This document shows, piece after piece, positions 54,113 through 62,442 of a stretch of DNA of 64,000 bases. Positions within the stretch are counted from its first letter, which is position 1; every line of letters begins with the position of its first letter. The stretch is from CAWVSB01 sp046710535 (GTDB taxonomy: Bacteria > Pseudomonadota > Gammaproteobacteria > Pseudomonadales > CAWVSB01). The position numbers and the translations under genes are program-made. The stretch covers positions 186,001-250,000 of the forward strand of contig JBKEHH010000001.1 of the NCBI GenBank assembly GCA_046710535.1. The letters are read 5' to 3'. Under the pieces are notes generated by a model, which did not search any database, was not told the origin of the DNA, and saw only the letters and a list, made by a program, of their open reading frames with translations.

Positions 54113-55864
54113 ATGACTCAGCTTATCAATGTCGAAAAACCATTGGTTATTATTCACGGCGATGAAATGGCTCAAATTGCTTTTGAGAGAATTCTCGAAC
54201 AATTTGTTAACAAGCGTCTAAATATCAATTTGATAGAGATGGACTTAACTGCCGAAAGTCGTTTGCTCAGTAATGGGCAGGTAATTGTCGACGCCATTAA
54301 TGCACTAAAAGAGTACGGCGTTGGGATTAAAAATGCTGGGATGACCGTAAACCGTGAGCAGTTGGATGAATTGTTGGCAAAGCACCCATCTATTATAGAG
54401 AAAGAGCTAAATAAATTGGCGACTAAATCTCCGAATGGCGCCATTCGCAAGGGCATTGGCGGTAATATTACGCGCGAAGATATTCAGTTTACTAATCTTA
54501 AAATTAATACTCCGGAATGGATTGGCCGCGATATTGTTGTAGATACAATGTCGACCGGCGGTATTAAAGATAGCTATAACAAATTGTCTGACGCCACTGG
54601 CGTAATCAAAATCATGTTTGTTGGCGCAAGTGGTGACCCAGTTGAACTACATCGACGTTTTATCAATAAAGGTGATCCATGGTTATTGTCGACTAATAAT
54701 ATTTATTTGGTCAAAGACTGGGCACATAAATTCTTTCAGCGCGCTATCGATGAAAAACGTGATGTATATCTTGGTCTAAAAGACACAGTTATTGCTGGTT
54801 ATGACGGTGTAATGCGTACTGAGATAGAAGGTATATACAAGCAGGCTTATCAAGCTAAGTTCAAACAACTAGGGCTTGGTTACCACTATGAGCTAATAGA
54901 TGCACAAGCAGCCCGTATTGTGGCCAATCCGCCAGCGCGCGCCTTGTGGGGTGTGCCTGACAATAACACTGGAAGAAAGCTTTATAAATTAGTCGAAAAG
55001 CTTAAAAAATACGGTATTCCTAGTCGTAAACATCATGTGTCATTGTCTCGTATGAGTGCTGGCGGTGGTGACCAATATGGTAGTTTTAATATGCCATTTG
55101 AAGAAGATGGTATTGTAAAAGTAATTTTAGACGGCGAAGAGAAATACGCGCGTAAAGTTAGTAAAAACGATCCAATGTTATTTATGTCTAACGACAAGTT
55201 GGCAATTAAAGACTGGGTGACACAGGTATTTCGTGATGCTTCAAAAAACGACAAAGAAGTGTATTTTGGACTTAAGCGTGAATACATGGAATACGATGAA
55301 GTATTTAGTAATGTAATAGTTGAAGTACGCCGTGAGTTGGCCAAAGAAGATACGCCACCGCCATCATTTATGATTATGCGACCTTCAAGCCAGCTAAAAA
55401 AGATGATTGTAGATCCACCACGGAAAGCTATTTATCCGGCTCAAAATTTAGACGGTGATATTTTCTCAGATATATCTGCTGCACTTGGCGGCAGCCTAGC
55501 CACCGCAAGTTCTATTATTGAAAGTAAAGATGGCACCATGCTGTATGAGGCGCCACATGGCACAGCTCACGATTTGTATTTGAAATATATTGAGACCGAC
55601 GGCAAGGAGGCCCACTTTAATTCATCGGCGCTTATTTATGCTTTGGCTAATGCACTAGAGACTTTAGCAAAGCGCGAAGATAACGAAGCGTTAAAAAGCT
55701 ACGCTTGTGCTTTAAAGGCAGCACTGATTGAAACCGTCGCCCAAGGTATTATCACTGGCGACCTTAAAGGCAAAACTACTTCGCCAGAAACTGAAAAATT
55801 AGTAGATATGTATGGCTTTTTAGATTCAGTTGAAAAGAATTTAATTGCAGCTACAGCAGTATAA
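54113..55864 (+). CDS. NADP-type isocitrate dehydrogenase with duplicated central region
   Basis: 583 residues, against ~410 in the related homodimeric (eukaryote-like) enzymes. The N-terminus (HGDEMAQIAFERIL, SPNGAIRKGIGGNITRE) and C-terminus (APHGTAHDLY) follow that family. Between them, two related segments occur: ~145-280 (NKGDPWLLSTNNIYLVKDWA, VYLGLKDTVIAGYDG, ARIVANPP) and ~311-440 (KNDPMLFMSNDKLAIKDWV, VYFGLKREYMEYDE, KKMIVDPP). Only the second continues into the DGDIFSDISAALGGSL motif. It oxidises isocitrate; coenzyme is inferred. The racemase remnant starts at the next base. Confidence 0.85.
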   Translation: MTQLINVEKPLVIIHGDEMAQIAFERILEQFVNKRLNINLIEMDLTAESRLLSNGQVIVDAINALKEYGVGIKNAGMTVNREQLDELLAKHPSIIEKELNKLATKSPNGAIRKGIGGNITREDIQFTNLKINTPEWIGRDIVVDTMSTGGIKDSYNKLSDATGVIKIMFVGASGDPVELHRRFINKGDPWLLSTNNIYLVKDWAHKFFQRAIDEKRDVYLGLKDTVIAGYDGVMRTEIEGIYKQAYQAKFKQLGLGYHYELIDAQAARIVANPPARALWGVPDNNTGRKLYKLVEKLKKYGIPSRKHHVSLSRMSAGGGDQYGSFNMPFEEDGIVKVILDGEEKYARKVSKNDPMLFMSNDKLAIKDWVTQVFRDASKNDKEVYFGLKREYMEYDEVFSNVIVEVRRELAKEDTPPPSFMIMRPSSQLKKMIVDPPRKAIYPAQNLDGDIFSDISAALGGSLATASSIIESKDGTMLYEAPHGTAHDLYLKYIETDGKEAHFNSSALIYALANALETLAKREDNEALKSYACALKAALIETVAQGIITGDLKGKTTSPETEKLVDMYGFLDSVEKNLIAATAV

Positions 55865-56559
55865 ATGAAAACCATTGGGCTGATTGGTGGCATGAGTTGG
55901 GAGTCAACTAGCACCTACTACAGCGCTATTAATCAAGGTATAAAACAAGCCTTAGGTGGTTTTCACTCTGCCAAATTACTATGGTAAGTGTAGACTGTGC
56001 TGAAATAGAAAGCTTACAGCGACAAGGCAAATGGCGGGAAACTGGTGAACTGCTGGCCACCGCTGCTCAGCAAGTGGAATCAGCTGGTGCTGACTTTATA
56101 GTGTTATGCACTAACACTATGCACAAAGTGGTAGACCAAATTGAGGCCGCCGTATCCATCCCTGTACTGCATACTGCCGATGCAACCGCAAGTAAACTAA
56201 AAGCTGAAGGTATTAGCAAAGTCGGTTTGCTCGGTACTAAGTTCACTATGGAACAAGAATTTTACAAAGGTCGTTTGCAACAGATGCACGACATTGATGT
56301 GATTGTGCCTACTGAAAATGACCAGCTTGTTGTGCATGATGTTATCTACCAGGAGTTAGTGCTCGGAGTAGTTAACAATGAGTCGCGGCAGCGATATATT
56401 GAGATTATTACCAAGCTAAGCGAGCAGGGTGTGCAGGGAGTTATTTTGGGTTGTACTGAAATAGCTTTGTTGGTGGGACAAAGTGATACTTCTGTGTTGC
56501 TGTTTGATACTACTGGAATACATTCTCAGTCTGCGGTTGAAATCGCTTTAGCTGGTTGA
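55865..56559 (+). pseudogene. Aspartate/glutamate racemase family, single-base frameshift
   Basis: Start ATG 55865 directly after the isocitrate dehydrogenase stop: MKTIGLIGGMSWESTSTYY is the typical N-terminus. The frame stops at 55979-55981 (KLLW stop); the expected continuation (SVDCAEIESLQRQG) is in another frame from 55981, ending at 56559 with the catalytic cysteines in VLCTNTMHK and ILGCTEIALL. One base appears lost at about 55980. A sequencing error or a recent inactivation; all other family features are intact. Confidence 0.88.
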
Positions 56560-56566
56560 TTTACTC

Positions 56567-56665
56567 GTTTCACATTTCGCCTGATGGCGAGTTACTTTTC
56601 TTGCCTGCCAAGAAAAACAATCAAAGAAGACAGCCCAACTTTTTCGGCCTACGGGAACCTAGGTA
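56567..56665 (+). repeat. REP-like intergenic element
   Basis: Contains TTTTCTTG-CCTGC-CAAGAAAA (56596-56616), a perfect inverted repeat, within the wording GGCGAGTTACTTTTCTTG and CGGCCTACGGG. From memory this resembles a repeated intergenic sequence seen in proteobacteria (a GCGAGTTACTTTCTTG-type element), here diverged. No other copy is in the window. Confidence 0.5.
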
Positions 56666-56710
56666 ATACTTAAGCGACTTGTTCATGGAGGTTAAGATCA
56701 AAAACAGAAA

Positions 56711-57232
56711 TTATTCTGAGCTTTTCTTTATGAATTTTTTCCAAACGCCATAGGGTTGCCATATTTTCATAAGATCTGCTTGCGCTTTTTCTGCATCATA
56801 ATTAAGAATTTCAAGTCTGTATTTATAAACAAAGGCAGAGACCCTCATATTTGCAGCGCAATGAAGCCATGTTTTCTCGGCTTTTAAATCATTTATTGTT
56901 GTTATGAACTTTTTAAAATCTTGATTAGTTGGATTGTCGAAGTCTACGGGTATATGAATATATTTTAAATCTAGCTGTTTAAGTAACAATGTCTCGTCGG
57001 CCAATGAGTTTTCTGTATTGTGCGGTGCAAGATTAATAACCGTGCTAAACCCAGCATCTCGGATTAGTAAAAATTGTTCTTCAGAAGGCTGACCGGATGT
57101 AGTCAGTGTTTCATCAATTACCTGATAATTATAAACACCTTCAAGAGTATTTTTACTTAGTCTTAACGGAGTGTATTTACTTATCATTGTGCCAAAAAAT
57201 CCAATAATAGTGTTTAACGTATTTGAAGTCAT
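56711..57232 (-). CDS. Protein tyrosine phosphatase-like protein (DUF442 type)
   Basis: 173 residues. Small dual-specificity-phosphatase fold with the P-loop HCAANMRVS (C-x5-R) and TLTTSGQPSEEQFLLIRDAG, characteristic of the beta-lactamase-hydrolase/DUF442 family. The catalytic Cys and Arg are kept, so it should be active; substrate unknown. Confidence 0.82.
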   Translation of the reverse strand: MTSNTLNTIIGFFGTMISKYTPLRLSKNTLEGVYNYQVIDETLTTSGQPSEEQFLLIRDAGFSTVINLAPHNTENSLADETLLLKQLDLKYIHIPVDFDNPTNQDFKKFITTINDLKAEKTWLHCAANMRVSAFVYKYRLEILNYDAEKAQADLMKIWQPYGVWKKFIKKSSE

Positions 57233-57261
57233 TACCTTCTCTTAGCTTTGCTCTATGTCCA

Positions 57262-57459
57262 TTAAAACGAGTCGTCTTCGCTGAAAACATTAACGTCAAC
57301 TTCACCACTAAAGCTTTCAGACACTAAAAAAATTATAGGCTTACAGCATACTTGGCAATCTTCAGTATACTGCTGATCTACTTCAGCTGAATCAATCAGA
57401 ACTTCAATCGTCTCACCACAGTACGGACACCCTATAGTTTTTTCAGTTAACTGGTTCAA
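57262..57459 (-). CDS. CPXCG motif cysteine-rich protein
   Basis: 65 residues with CPYCGETIEVLID and CQVCCKPIIF, a zinc-ribbon-like family of unknown function. Adjacent to the phosphatase-like gene and in the same direction, with a 30-bp gap, so probably cotranscribed. Confidence 0.88.
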   Translation of the reverse strand: MNQLTEKTIGCPYCGETIEVLIDSAEVDQQYTEDCQVCCKPIIFLVSESFSGEVDVNVFSEDDSF

Positions 57460-57817
57460 TTGCTTAGCCTATAAAAAATTATTTGAATAACGTTAATGTA
57501 TTTGCCAGCTGGTATCATAACGCGCCAAATCAGAAAGATCTTAATAGTTATATCTCTTTATTAAAGAATTTCAGGTGATCTATTTTGCATTCCTTTATAT
57601 ATTTGATTATCAGCACCTTTCCCCTTATAGATGCTAGATGCAGGGAAAAAGTTAAATTTTATGATAAATTATTTCATCTAAAAATGAAATATGTCGTTGA
57701 TTGCAGTGTTGGTTTACATCGATACTTGAGCGCTATATATTCTATGCACCTAAAAGGTCCTGATATATATTCTTGAATACTTAAAGTGACTTGGGAGAAC
57801 AGCTGGAAAAGCCTATT
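57460..57817. other. 358-bp gap upstream of the methyltransferase gene
   Basis: Contains a 63-codon open frame (57585-57776) rich in aromatic residues with no recognisable homology; I see no promoter or hairpin strong enough to call. Probably the promoter region of the methyltransferase and the CPXCG gene. Confidence 0.4.
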
Positions 57818-58414
57818 ATGAGAGAATCTATTCGAAGTTTTATGGAAATTTGTACAGATACAATGAGCCTAGAAGGGCCGGTGTATGAGTTCGGTGCCAT
57901 GCAGGTTGAAGGTAATGCAGATATTGCAGATTTAAGGCCTCTTTTTCCTGAGTCGGAATTTTATGGTTGTGATATGCGTGAGGGGCAGGGTGTTGACATT
58001 GTGTTAGATCTCCACCAGATAGACCTTCCCTCTGGTGCAGCGCAAACGGTGATTGCCCTAGATACTTTGGAGCATGTTGAGCGGCCTTGGGAGGCGATGG
58101 CGGAAATAAAACGAGTGCTTAAACCGGGTGGTATTGCCATATTAACTTCGGTTATGCGTTTTCCAATACACGGTTATCCCAATGACTATTGGCGGTTTAC
58201 CCCTGAGGGGCTGAGATCACTATTTAAAATTTTTGATCATAGCTTTATCGGCAGCTGTGGTGGGGCCAAAGATTTCCCGCAAACCGAAGTCGGCATTGGT
58301 TTTAATGGCGACAAGCCTGACCTTAATGCTTTTGATGCTAAGTATTCTGAGTGGGCCCATTGGAATAATAAGATTGACGAAAAACTGCTTCCTCTAGAAA
58401 TATTGGAATTCTGA
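57818..58414 (+). CDS. Class I SAM-dependent methyltransferase
   Basis: 198 residues from ATG 57818 (an in-frame TTG at 57791 would add nine residues). Methyltransferase fold: motif I VYEFGAMQVEGN is weak, but the acidic motif ALDTLEHVERPWEAMAEI and KRVLKPGGIAILTSV are clear, as is PNDYWRFTPEGLRSLF, seen in methyltransferases of cell-surface or secondary-metabolite loci. Substrate unknown. Confidence 0.8.
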   Translation: MRESIRSFMEICTDTMSLEGPVYEFGAMQVEGNADIADLRPLFPESEFYGCDMREGQGVDIVLDLHQIDLPSGAAQTVIALDTLEHVERPWEAMAEIKRVLKPGGIAILTSVMRFPIHGYPNDYWRFTPEGLRSLFKIFDHSFIGSCGGAKDFPQTEVGIGFNGDKPDLNAFDAKYSEWAHWNNKIDEKLLPLEILEF

Positions 58415-58600
58415 GATTTTGTGGTTTAAACGTAGGGGTTAGGCTTGTTTTTCATTGAGGTCTTTACTATCGATGTATTGAAGACGTGAGTTCTGGTTTG
58501 CTATCTCTGCGGAGTAAGTAAACGTTCGTTTTAGCGTCTACCCCTTGTGCTGTTCAATATTTTTAGGTGAGTGGCAAGGCATTAATTTATTAGTTGATAA

Positions 58601-59048
58601 TCAAAAATGTCCCGTTGACATTCGCTCGGCGCTGATATCCATCCGAATCAGATCCACTGGATTGCCAAATTGCGTATATATCGCCACGTCTGCAGCATCC
58701 CGTCCGTATGCAATTGCTACTCGGCCGCCTTGCGGGCTATTTTGTGTAGGATCGAATTGTAGCATCGTCTACCTACACAGGCCTCAAGCCAAGCGTGAAG
58801 ATCCATCGGTTGAAGCCCCTCAAGATAGCCAACAAACATCCGTGCTGGAATCGATAGCGATCGACAGTAGGCAATACCTAAATGGGCCATATCTCTGCAC
58901 ACAGCTTGTGATCTTTCATTGACCTCGGAGGCACTTATGATCTGCTGGTCGCTACCGGCTGCATATTCTAGGGTTTGACGAATACAACCGATAGTTGCAG
59001 TGAATTGGTCATACTTTGGTGCTAAGCCGCCAGCAAGCGATTGGGCAA
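58601..59048 (-). pseudogene. Transglutaminase-like protein, N-truncated and frameshifted
   Basis: Minus-strand remnant. From about 59048 it reads LAGGLAPKYDQFTATIGCIR...SQAVCRDMAHLGIAYCRSL and ...GYLEGLQPMDLHAWLEACVG, the transglutaminase-like catalytic Cys and His regions. After RRCYNSI (near 58760) it shifts frame, and the true continuation (FDPTQNSPQGGRVAIAYGRD, then AADVAIYTQFG...MSTGHF) runs to 58601. No N-terminal third is recognisable upstream. Inactive. Confidence 0.85.
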
Positions 59049-59397
59049 GTTGGGGCTAGTTTACTATTACAGCTACAGCTTTATGAATCAATTTCTACAT
59101 AAGCTTATACTGACATAAATAGGCGATTTCAGCCGACAGTTACGTGCTTATACTCGCCGCGCTAATAGTTCTGATGTGTTCGCTGTACTGCGCGCATTTA
59201 TGGTGTAGTCTTATCCATCGAAGAAAGGTAAATCATCTTCATACAATTCTTGATCTAACTAAATACGCTATCCCAGAACTATCCTACAAATTAATAGTCG
59301 AATAATCTACAAGCTAAAGAATCTACATATAGCGCTAGGCACATCTACAATAAATGCTTCTAACATGACTGCCAAAACACCGCTGTCCTCGTGATCA
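59049..59397. other. 349-bp gap within the gene graveyard
   Basis: No credible open frame on either strand. It lies between two remnants, so it is probably decayed coding sequence; I cannot identify it. Confidence 0.4.
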
Positions 59398-59688
59398 ATG
59401 CAAGTTACGGCAGTCGTTATAATCATAATAATTTTAACTGGTGTGGGGCAGCTCAAAACTAATGCAGATTACCGCGTCTATTTTGATAAATCGGCGCCGC
59501 TATTACTTGAAGGCAGCGTGGTCAGAGAAAAATACTCCGAGCTAGATTCACTAGTTGTTATGCTCACCGCTGAGCAGGATAATTTATTAGAGCCCGATTA
59601 CATTGATTTTTATCAATCAGTTTCAACGCGATTACTTGAGATAAAGAGCGCTGCAAGAATAAACTCGTTTTATCAGATTATTGACGCT
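59398..59688 (+). pseudogene. RND/MMPL-type exporter, N-terminal fragment
   Basis: About 97 residues. A first membrane segment (VVIIIIILTGVGQL) is followed by TNADYRVYFDKSAPLL, which resembles the beginning of MMPL-type RND exporters, and then periplasmic porter-like residues up to SFYQIID. It then passes directly into KAS III sequence in frame, so the middle and end of the exporter are deleted. A start with no convincing ribosome site. Confidence 0.6.
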
Positions 59689-60149
59689 GGTTGCAATAGC
59701 GATATTATTTCTGATGCTTACATAGGCCACATTGTAATGGCATGCAACCTGATTTTTATTTGAGCGGCGGCAGTGACAATGTGTACTGTGAAAGGTCTAT
59801 TCCCGAATTCCGCCATAACGCCGTAGCGGTAAAAAATAACGGGGCTAGTTCGTTTCTAAAAGGAATTGAGGCGTTCACTTAACGCGGTTATTCGCTAGAT
59901 GATTTTGCTTATATTTTGCCACATCAGGTAAGCGGTCAGTCAGGCGAACTATTTGAGCAATATTTAGGAATTGATAAAGAGAAAGTCATCGCCGATGCGG
60001 ATCGTTTAGGCAATTTAGGCTCAGCGGCTATCTGGCTGAGTTTTGATCGCTTGCGTAAATGTGGTCGATTAAACAAGGGCGATAGGGTATTAATTTTAGA
60101 TGCAGAGGCCGCTAAATATTTATATGGAGGTTTTGTCTTTTATGTCTAG
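59686..60149 (+). pseudogene. Beta-ketoacyl-ACP synthase III-like, C-terminal fragment with frameshift and stop
   Basis: Begins about 59686 (ISDAYIGH), changes frame near 59735 to NGMQPDFYLSGGSDNVYCE, hits an in-frame TAA at 59878-59880 after KGIEAFT, then resumes RGYSLDDFAYILPHQVSGQSG and ...RLGNLGSAAIWLSFDRL to a stop at 60149. The HQ pair of the KAS III active site is visible, but the nucleophile half of the protein is missing. Not functional. Confidence 0.72.
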
Positions 60150-60195
60150 TGTTGATGAATTTAGTCACGTCATCAGTCAGTTAGGGTCTAACTAG
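60142..60195 (+). pseudogene. Truncated gene start overlapping the KAS III remnant
   Basis: ATG at 60142 with GGAGG 11 bp upstream opens a 17-residue frame (MSSVDEFSHVISQLGSN) ending at TAG 60193-60195. The ribosome site and overlap with the KAS III end suggest the beginning of a lost downstream gene. It could also be chance. Confidence 0.4.
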
Positions 60196-60388
60196 GTTTC
60201 TGCCAGCAGCTCATAATATCAATCTTAAAGATTACCCATTAGTTATCATTAATCCACCGTAATCCAAACCACCTCTAAAACTCTAGCCTTAGCTAGCCCA
60301 GCCAGTAATACTTATCGCCTATTTCTGTCTTAATAATTAATTATAAAAAGGCTACTACAGCTTAAATTTAAGTATTTGAGGGTTAACT

Positions 60389-61381
60389 ATGTCGCAGCAA
60401 CAAGATCTAGTATTGAATCAAACTTTCAGCTCCGGCTATAACTATACTCGCTCGACCGGGCCGATAGTGGGGCGGTTTTTAACTGAGCTACGCCAACGCA
60501 AGGTGGTTGGTATTAAGGGTAGTGATGGCAGAGTGATAGTGCCGCCAGTTGAATACGACCCGATAACTGCTGAGGAGCTGACTGAGTTTGTGTCGGTTAA
60601 AGATACCGGTGTCGTACAAACGTGGAGTTGGGTTAAACACCCTAGGCCTAAACACTTATTACAACAGCCGTTTGCTTGGGCATTAATATTAATGGACGGC
60701 GCCGACACCCCAATGATGCACATGGTTGCTGCTGGTAGTGAAGACAATATGGCTACTGGTATGCAAGTTAAGGTGCGTTGGGCCGATGAGCCTAAGGGCT
60801 TTATCGATGATATGGCGTATTTCGTGTCAGCAGAGTCTAAAGATGAAGCTAAGCCGCTGCCGGCAGGCGAAAAGTTAGCAGATATCACCGATATTGAGTG
60901 TCTAACTTATTTGGATTACAACTTTACTGCTGGCAGCTCGACAGCGCGATTCTTGGGGGCGATTAAAGAGGGCAGAATAGTCGGACAAAAGTGCCCTAAA
61001 TGTAGCAATGTCTATGTGCCACCGCGTGGCTCCTGCGCTGCCTGCGGCGTTGCTACCATCGAAGACGTGGAGTGTGCTGACAAGGCAACAGTTGAGTCTT
61101 TTACTATTGTTTATATTCCTATTCCCGGCCATGCCATAAAACCGCCCTATATTATTGCTAATTTGGTTGCCGATGGAGCAAACATTTCGTTTATTCATTT
61201 AATGAGTGAATGTGTGAATGAAGAAATACATATTGGTCAGCGCGTTGAAGCCGTATGGAAACCCAAAGAAGAATGGGATTACGCTATGGACAATATTTTG
61301 TATTGGCGACCCATAGACGAACCTGATATACCCGTTGATTTGATCGGTAAGGTTAATCCGTCAGCCAAGGAGACTAGTTAA
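60389..61381 (+). CDS. Double OB-fold protein with zinc ribbon (DUF35/ChsH2-like)
   Basis: 330 residues made of two similar halves: YNYTRSTGPIVGRFLTELRQ (~13-32) and LDYNFTAGSSTARFLGAIKE (~173-192). Only the second has the zinc ribbon (CPKCSNVYVPPRGSCAAC). DUF35 proteins bind acyl-CoA and pair with thiolase-fold enzymes, for example in retro-aldol cleavage of steroid side chains. A GAGGG ribosome site precedes the ATG. Overlaps the next gene's start by one base. Confidence 0.88.
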   Translation: MSQQQDLVLNQTFSSGYNYTRSTGPIVGRFLTELRQRKVVGIKGSDGRVIVPPVEYDPITAEELTEFVSVKDTGVVQTWSWVKHPRPKHLLQQPFAWALILMDGADTPMMHMVAAGSEDNMATGMQVKVRWADEPKGFIDDMAYFVSAESKDEAKPLPAGEKLADITDIECLTYLDYNFTAGSSTARFLGAIKEGRIVGQKCPKCSNVYVPPRGSCAACGVATIEDVECADKATVESFTIVYIPIPGHAIKPPYIIANLVADGANISFIHLMSECVNEEIHIGQRVEAVWKPKEEWDYAMDNILYWRPIDEPDIPVDLIGKVNPSAKETS

Positions 61382-62442
61382 TGCGTGATATAGCGATTAT
61401 TTCATATGCACAAAGTGACTGCGTAGCTGATGCGGGGGCGACTAATGAAGTTGAATTAATTATGCCATTGGTGCAAAAAGTATTGGCTGATTCGGGTCTA
61501 GATAGTGTGCAAAATGTTGATTTCACATGCTCTGGTAGCTGTGACTACCAGCAAGGTGCAGCGTTTGCGTTTGTACTGGGAGTCGACGCGCTTGGCGCCG
61601 TGCCACCGATTAAAGAGTCGCATGTAGAAATGGATGCGGCCTGGGCTTTATATGAAGGCTGGCTGAAGATCCAAATGGGACAAGCTGAAACGGCATTGAT
61701 TTATGGTTTTGGTAAATCGTCACCGGGTGATTTACCCATTGTGTTATCTAAACAGCTAGACCCTTATTACAGTGCGCCTTTAGCTGCAGACTCTATATCG
61801 ATGGCAGCGATGCAAGCGCGGTTGATGTTAGACGCGGGTGACATAACCGAGGAAGACATGGCCAAAGTAGTGGTTCATTCGCGGGCTAAAGCGAAAGACA
61901 ATCCCCATGCACAATTAAAAGGCGACTTTAGTGTCGAGGAGTTATTAGCTGAACCAACCTATTTATCACCTCTGCGTAAGCATGATTGTTGTCCTGTGTC
62001 TGACGGTGCAGCTGCCATTGTGATGTGTACAGTGGAGAAAGCCATAGAGCTGGGTAAGCCTTATGCCATTATTAAAGGTATCGATCATCGAATCGAGTCA
62101 GGTCATATCGGTTTGCGTAATCTGCGGGAATCGCAATCAACAAAAATTGCTGCTGAAAAAGCAGGTGTTGCTAACGCTAAGGTAGAAGTTGCTGAAATTT
62201 ATACGCCATTTAGCCATCAACATTATTTGATTAAAAAAGCTATAGGCTTAGACGATGACTGCGACATTAACCCGTCGGGCGGCGTATTAGCCGGTAACTT
62301 AATGATGGCGTCGGGTCTGTCGCGTATCGGTGAAGTGGCAATGCGGATTTGCAATGGTGAATATAAGCGCGGCGTGGCGCATATAACTAGCGGCGCCTGT
62401 TTACAGCAAAATATGGTGGTTGTTTTAGAGGGGGCAGAATAA
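61381..62442 (+). CDS. Thiolase-fold protein lacking the usual nucleophilic cysteine (Ltp2-like)
   Basis: 353 residues. The overall thiolase fold is recognisable (VELIMPLVQKVLADSGL, CCPVSDGAAAIVM, NPSGGVLAGNLMMASGLSRI), but the segment that normally carries the cysteine reads SHVEMDAAWALYEGWLKI without cysteine, and the usual GHP of the C-half is absent. Likely a retro-aldolase or a structural partner, as for Ltp2 with ChsH2. One-base overlaps with both neighbours imply one complex. Confidence 0.82.
   Translation: MRDIAIISYAQSDCVADAGATNEVELIMPLVQKVLADSGLDSVQNVDFTCSGSCDYQQGAAFAFVLGVDALGAVPPIKESHVEMDAAWALYEGWLKIQMGQAETALIYGFGKSSPGDLPIVLSKQLDPYYSAPLAADSISMAAMQARLMLDAGDITEEDMAKVVVHSRAKAKDNPHAQLKGDFSVEELLAEPTYLSPLRKHDCCPVSDGAAAIVMCTVEKAIELGKPYAIIKGIDHRIESGHIGLRNLRESQSTKIAAEKAGVANAKVEVAEIYTPFSHQHYLIKKAIGLDDDCDINPSGGVLAGNLMMASGLSRIGEVAMRICNGEYKRGVAHITSGACLQQNMVVVLEGAE

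Noticed and set aside
57585..57776. 63-codon open frame upstream of the methyltransferase
   Set aside because: No recognisable protein features and no ribosome site; treated as non-coding.
58545..58922. 125-codon + strand open frame
   Set aside because: It is antisense to the transglutaminase remnant, whose minus-strand frames show clear homology.
59160..59230. Possible alpha-E domain remnant upstream of the transglutaminase pseudogene
   Set aside because: Minus-strand residues such as NARSTANTSELLARRV are only vaguely similar; not enough to call.
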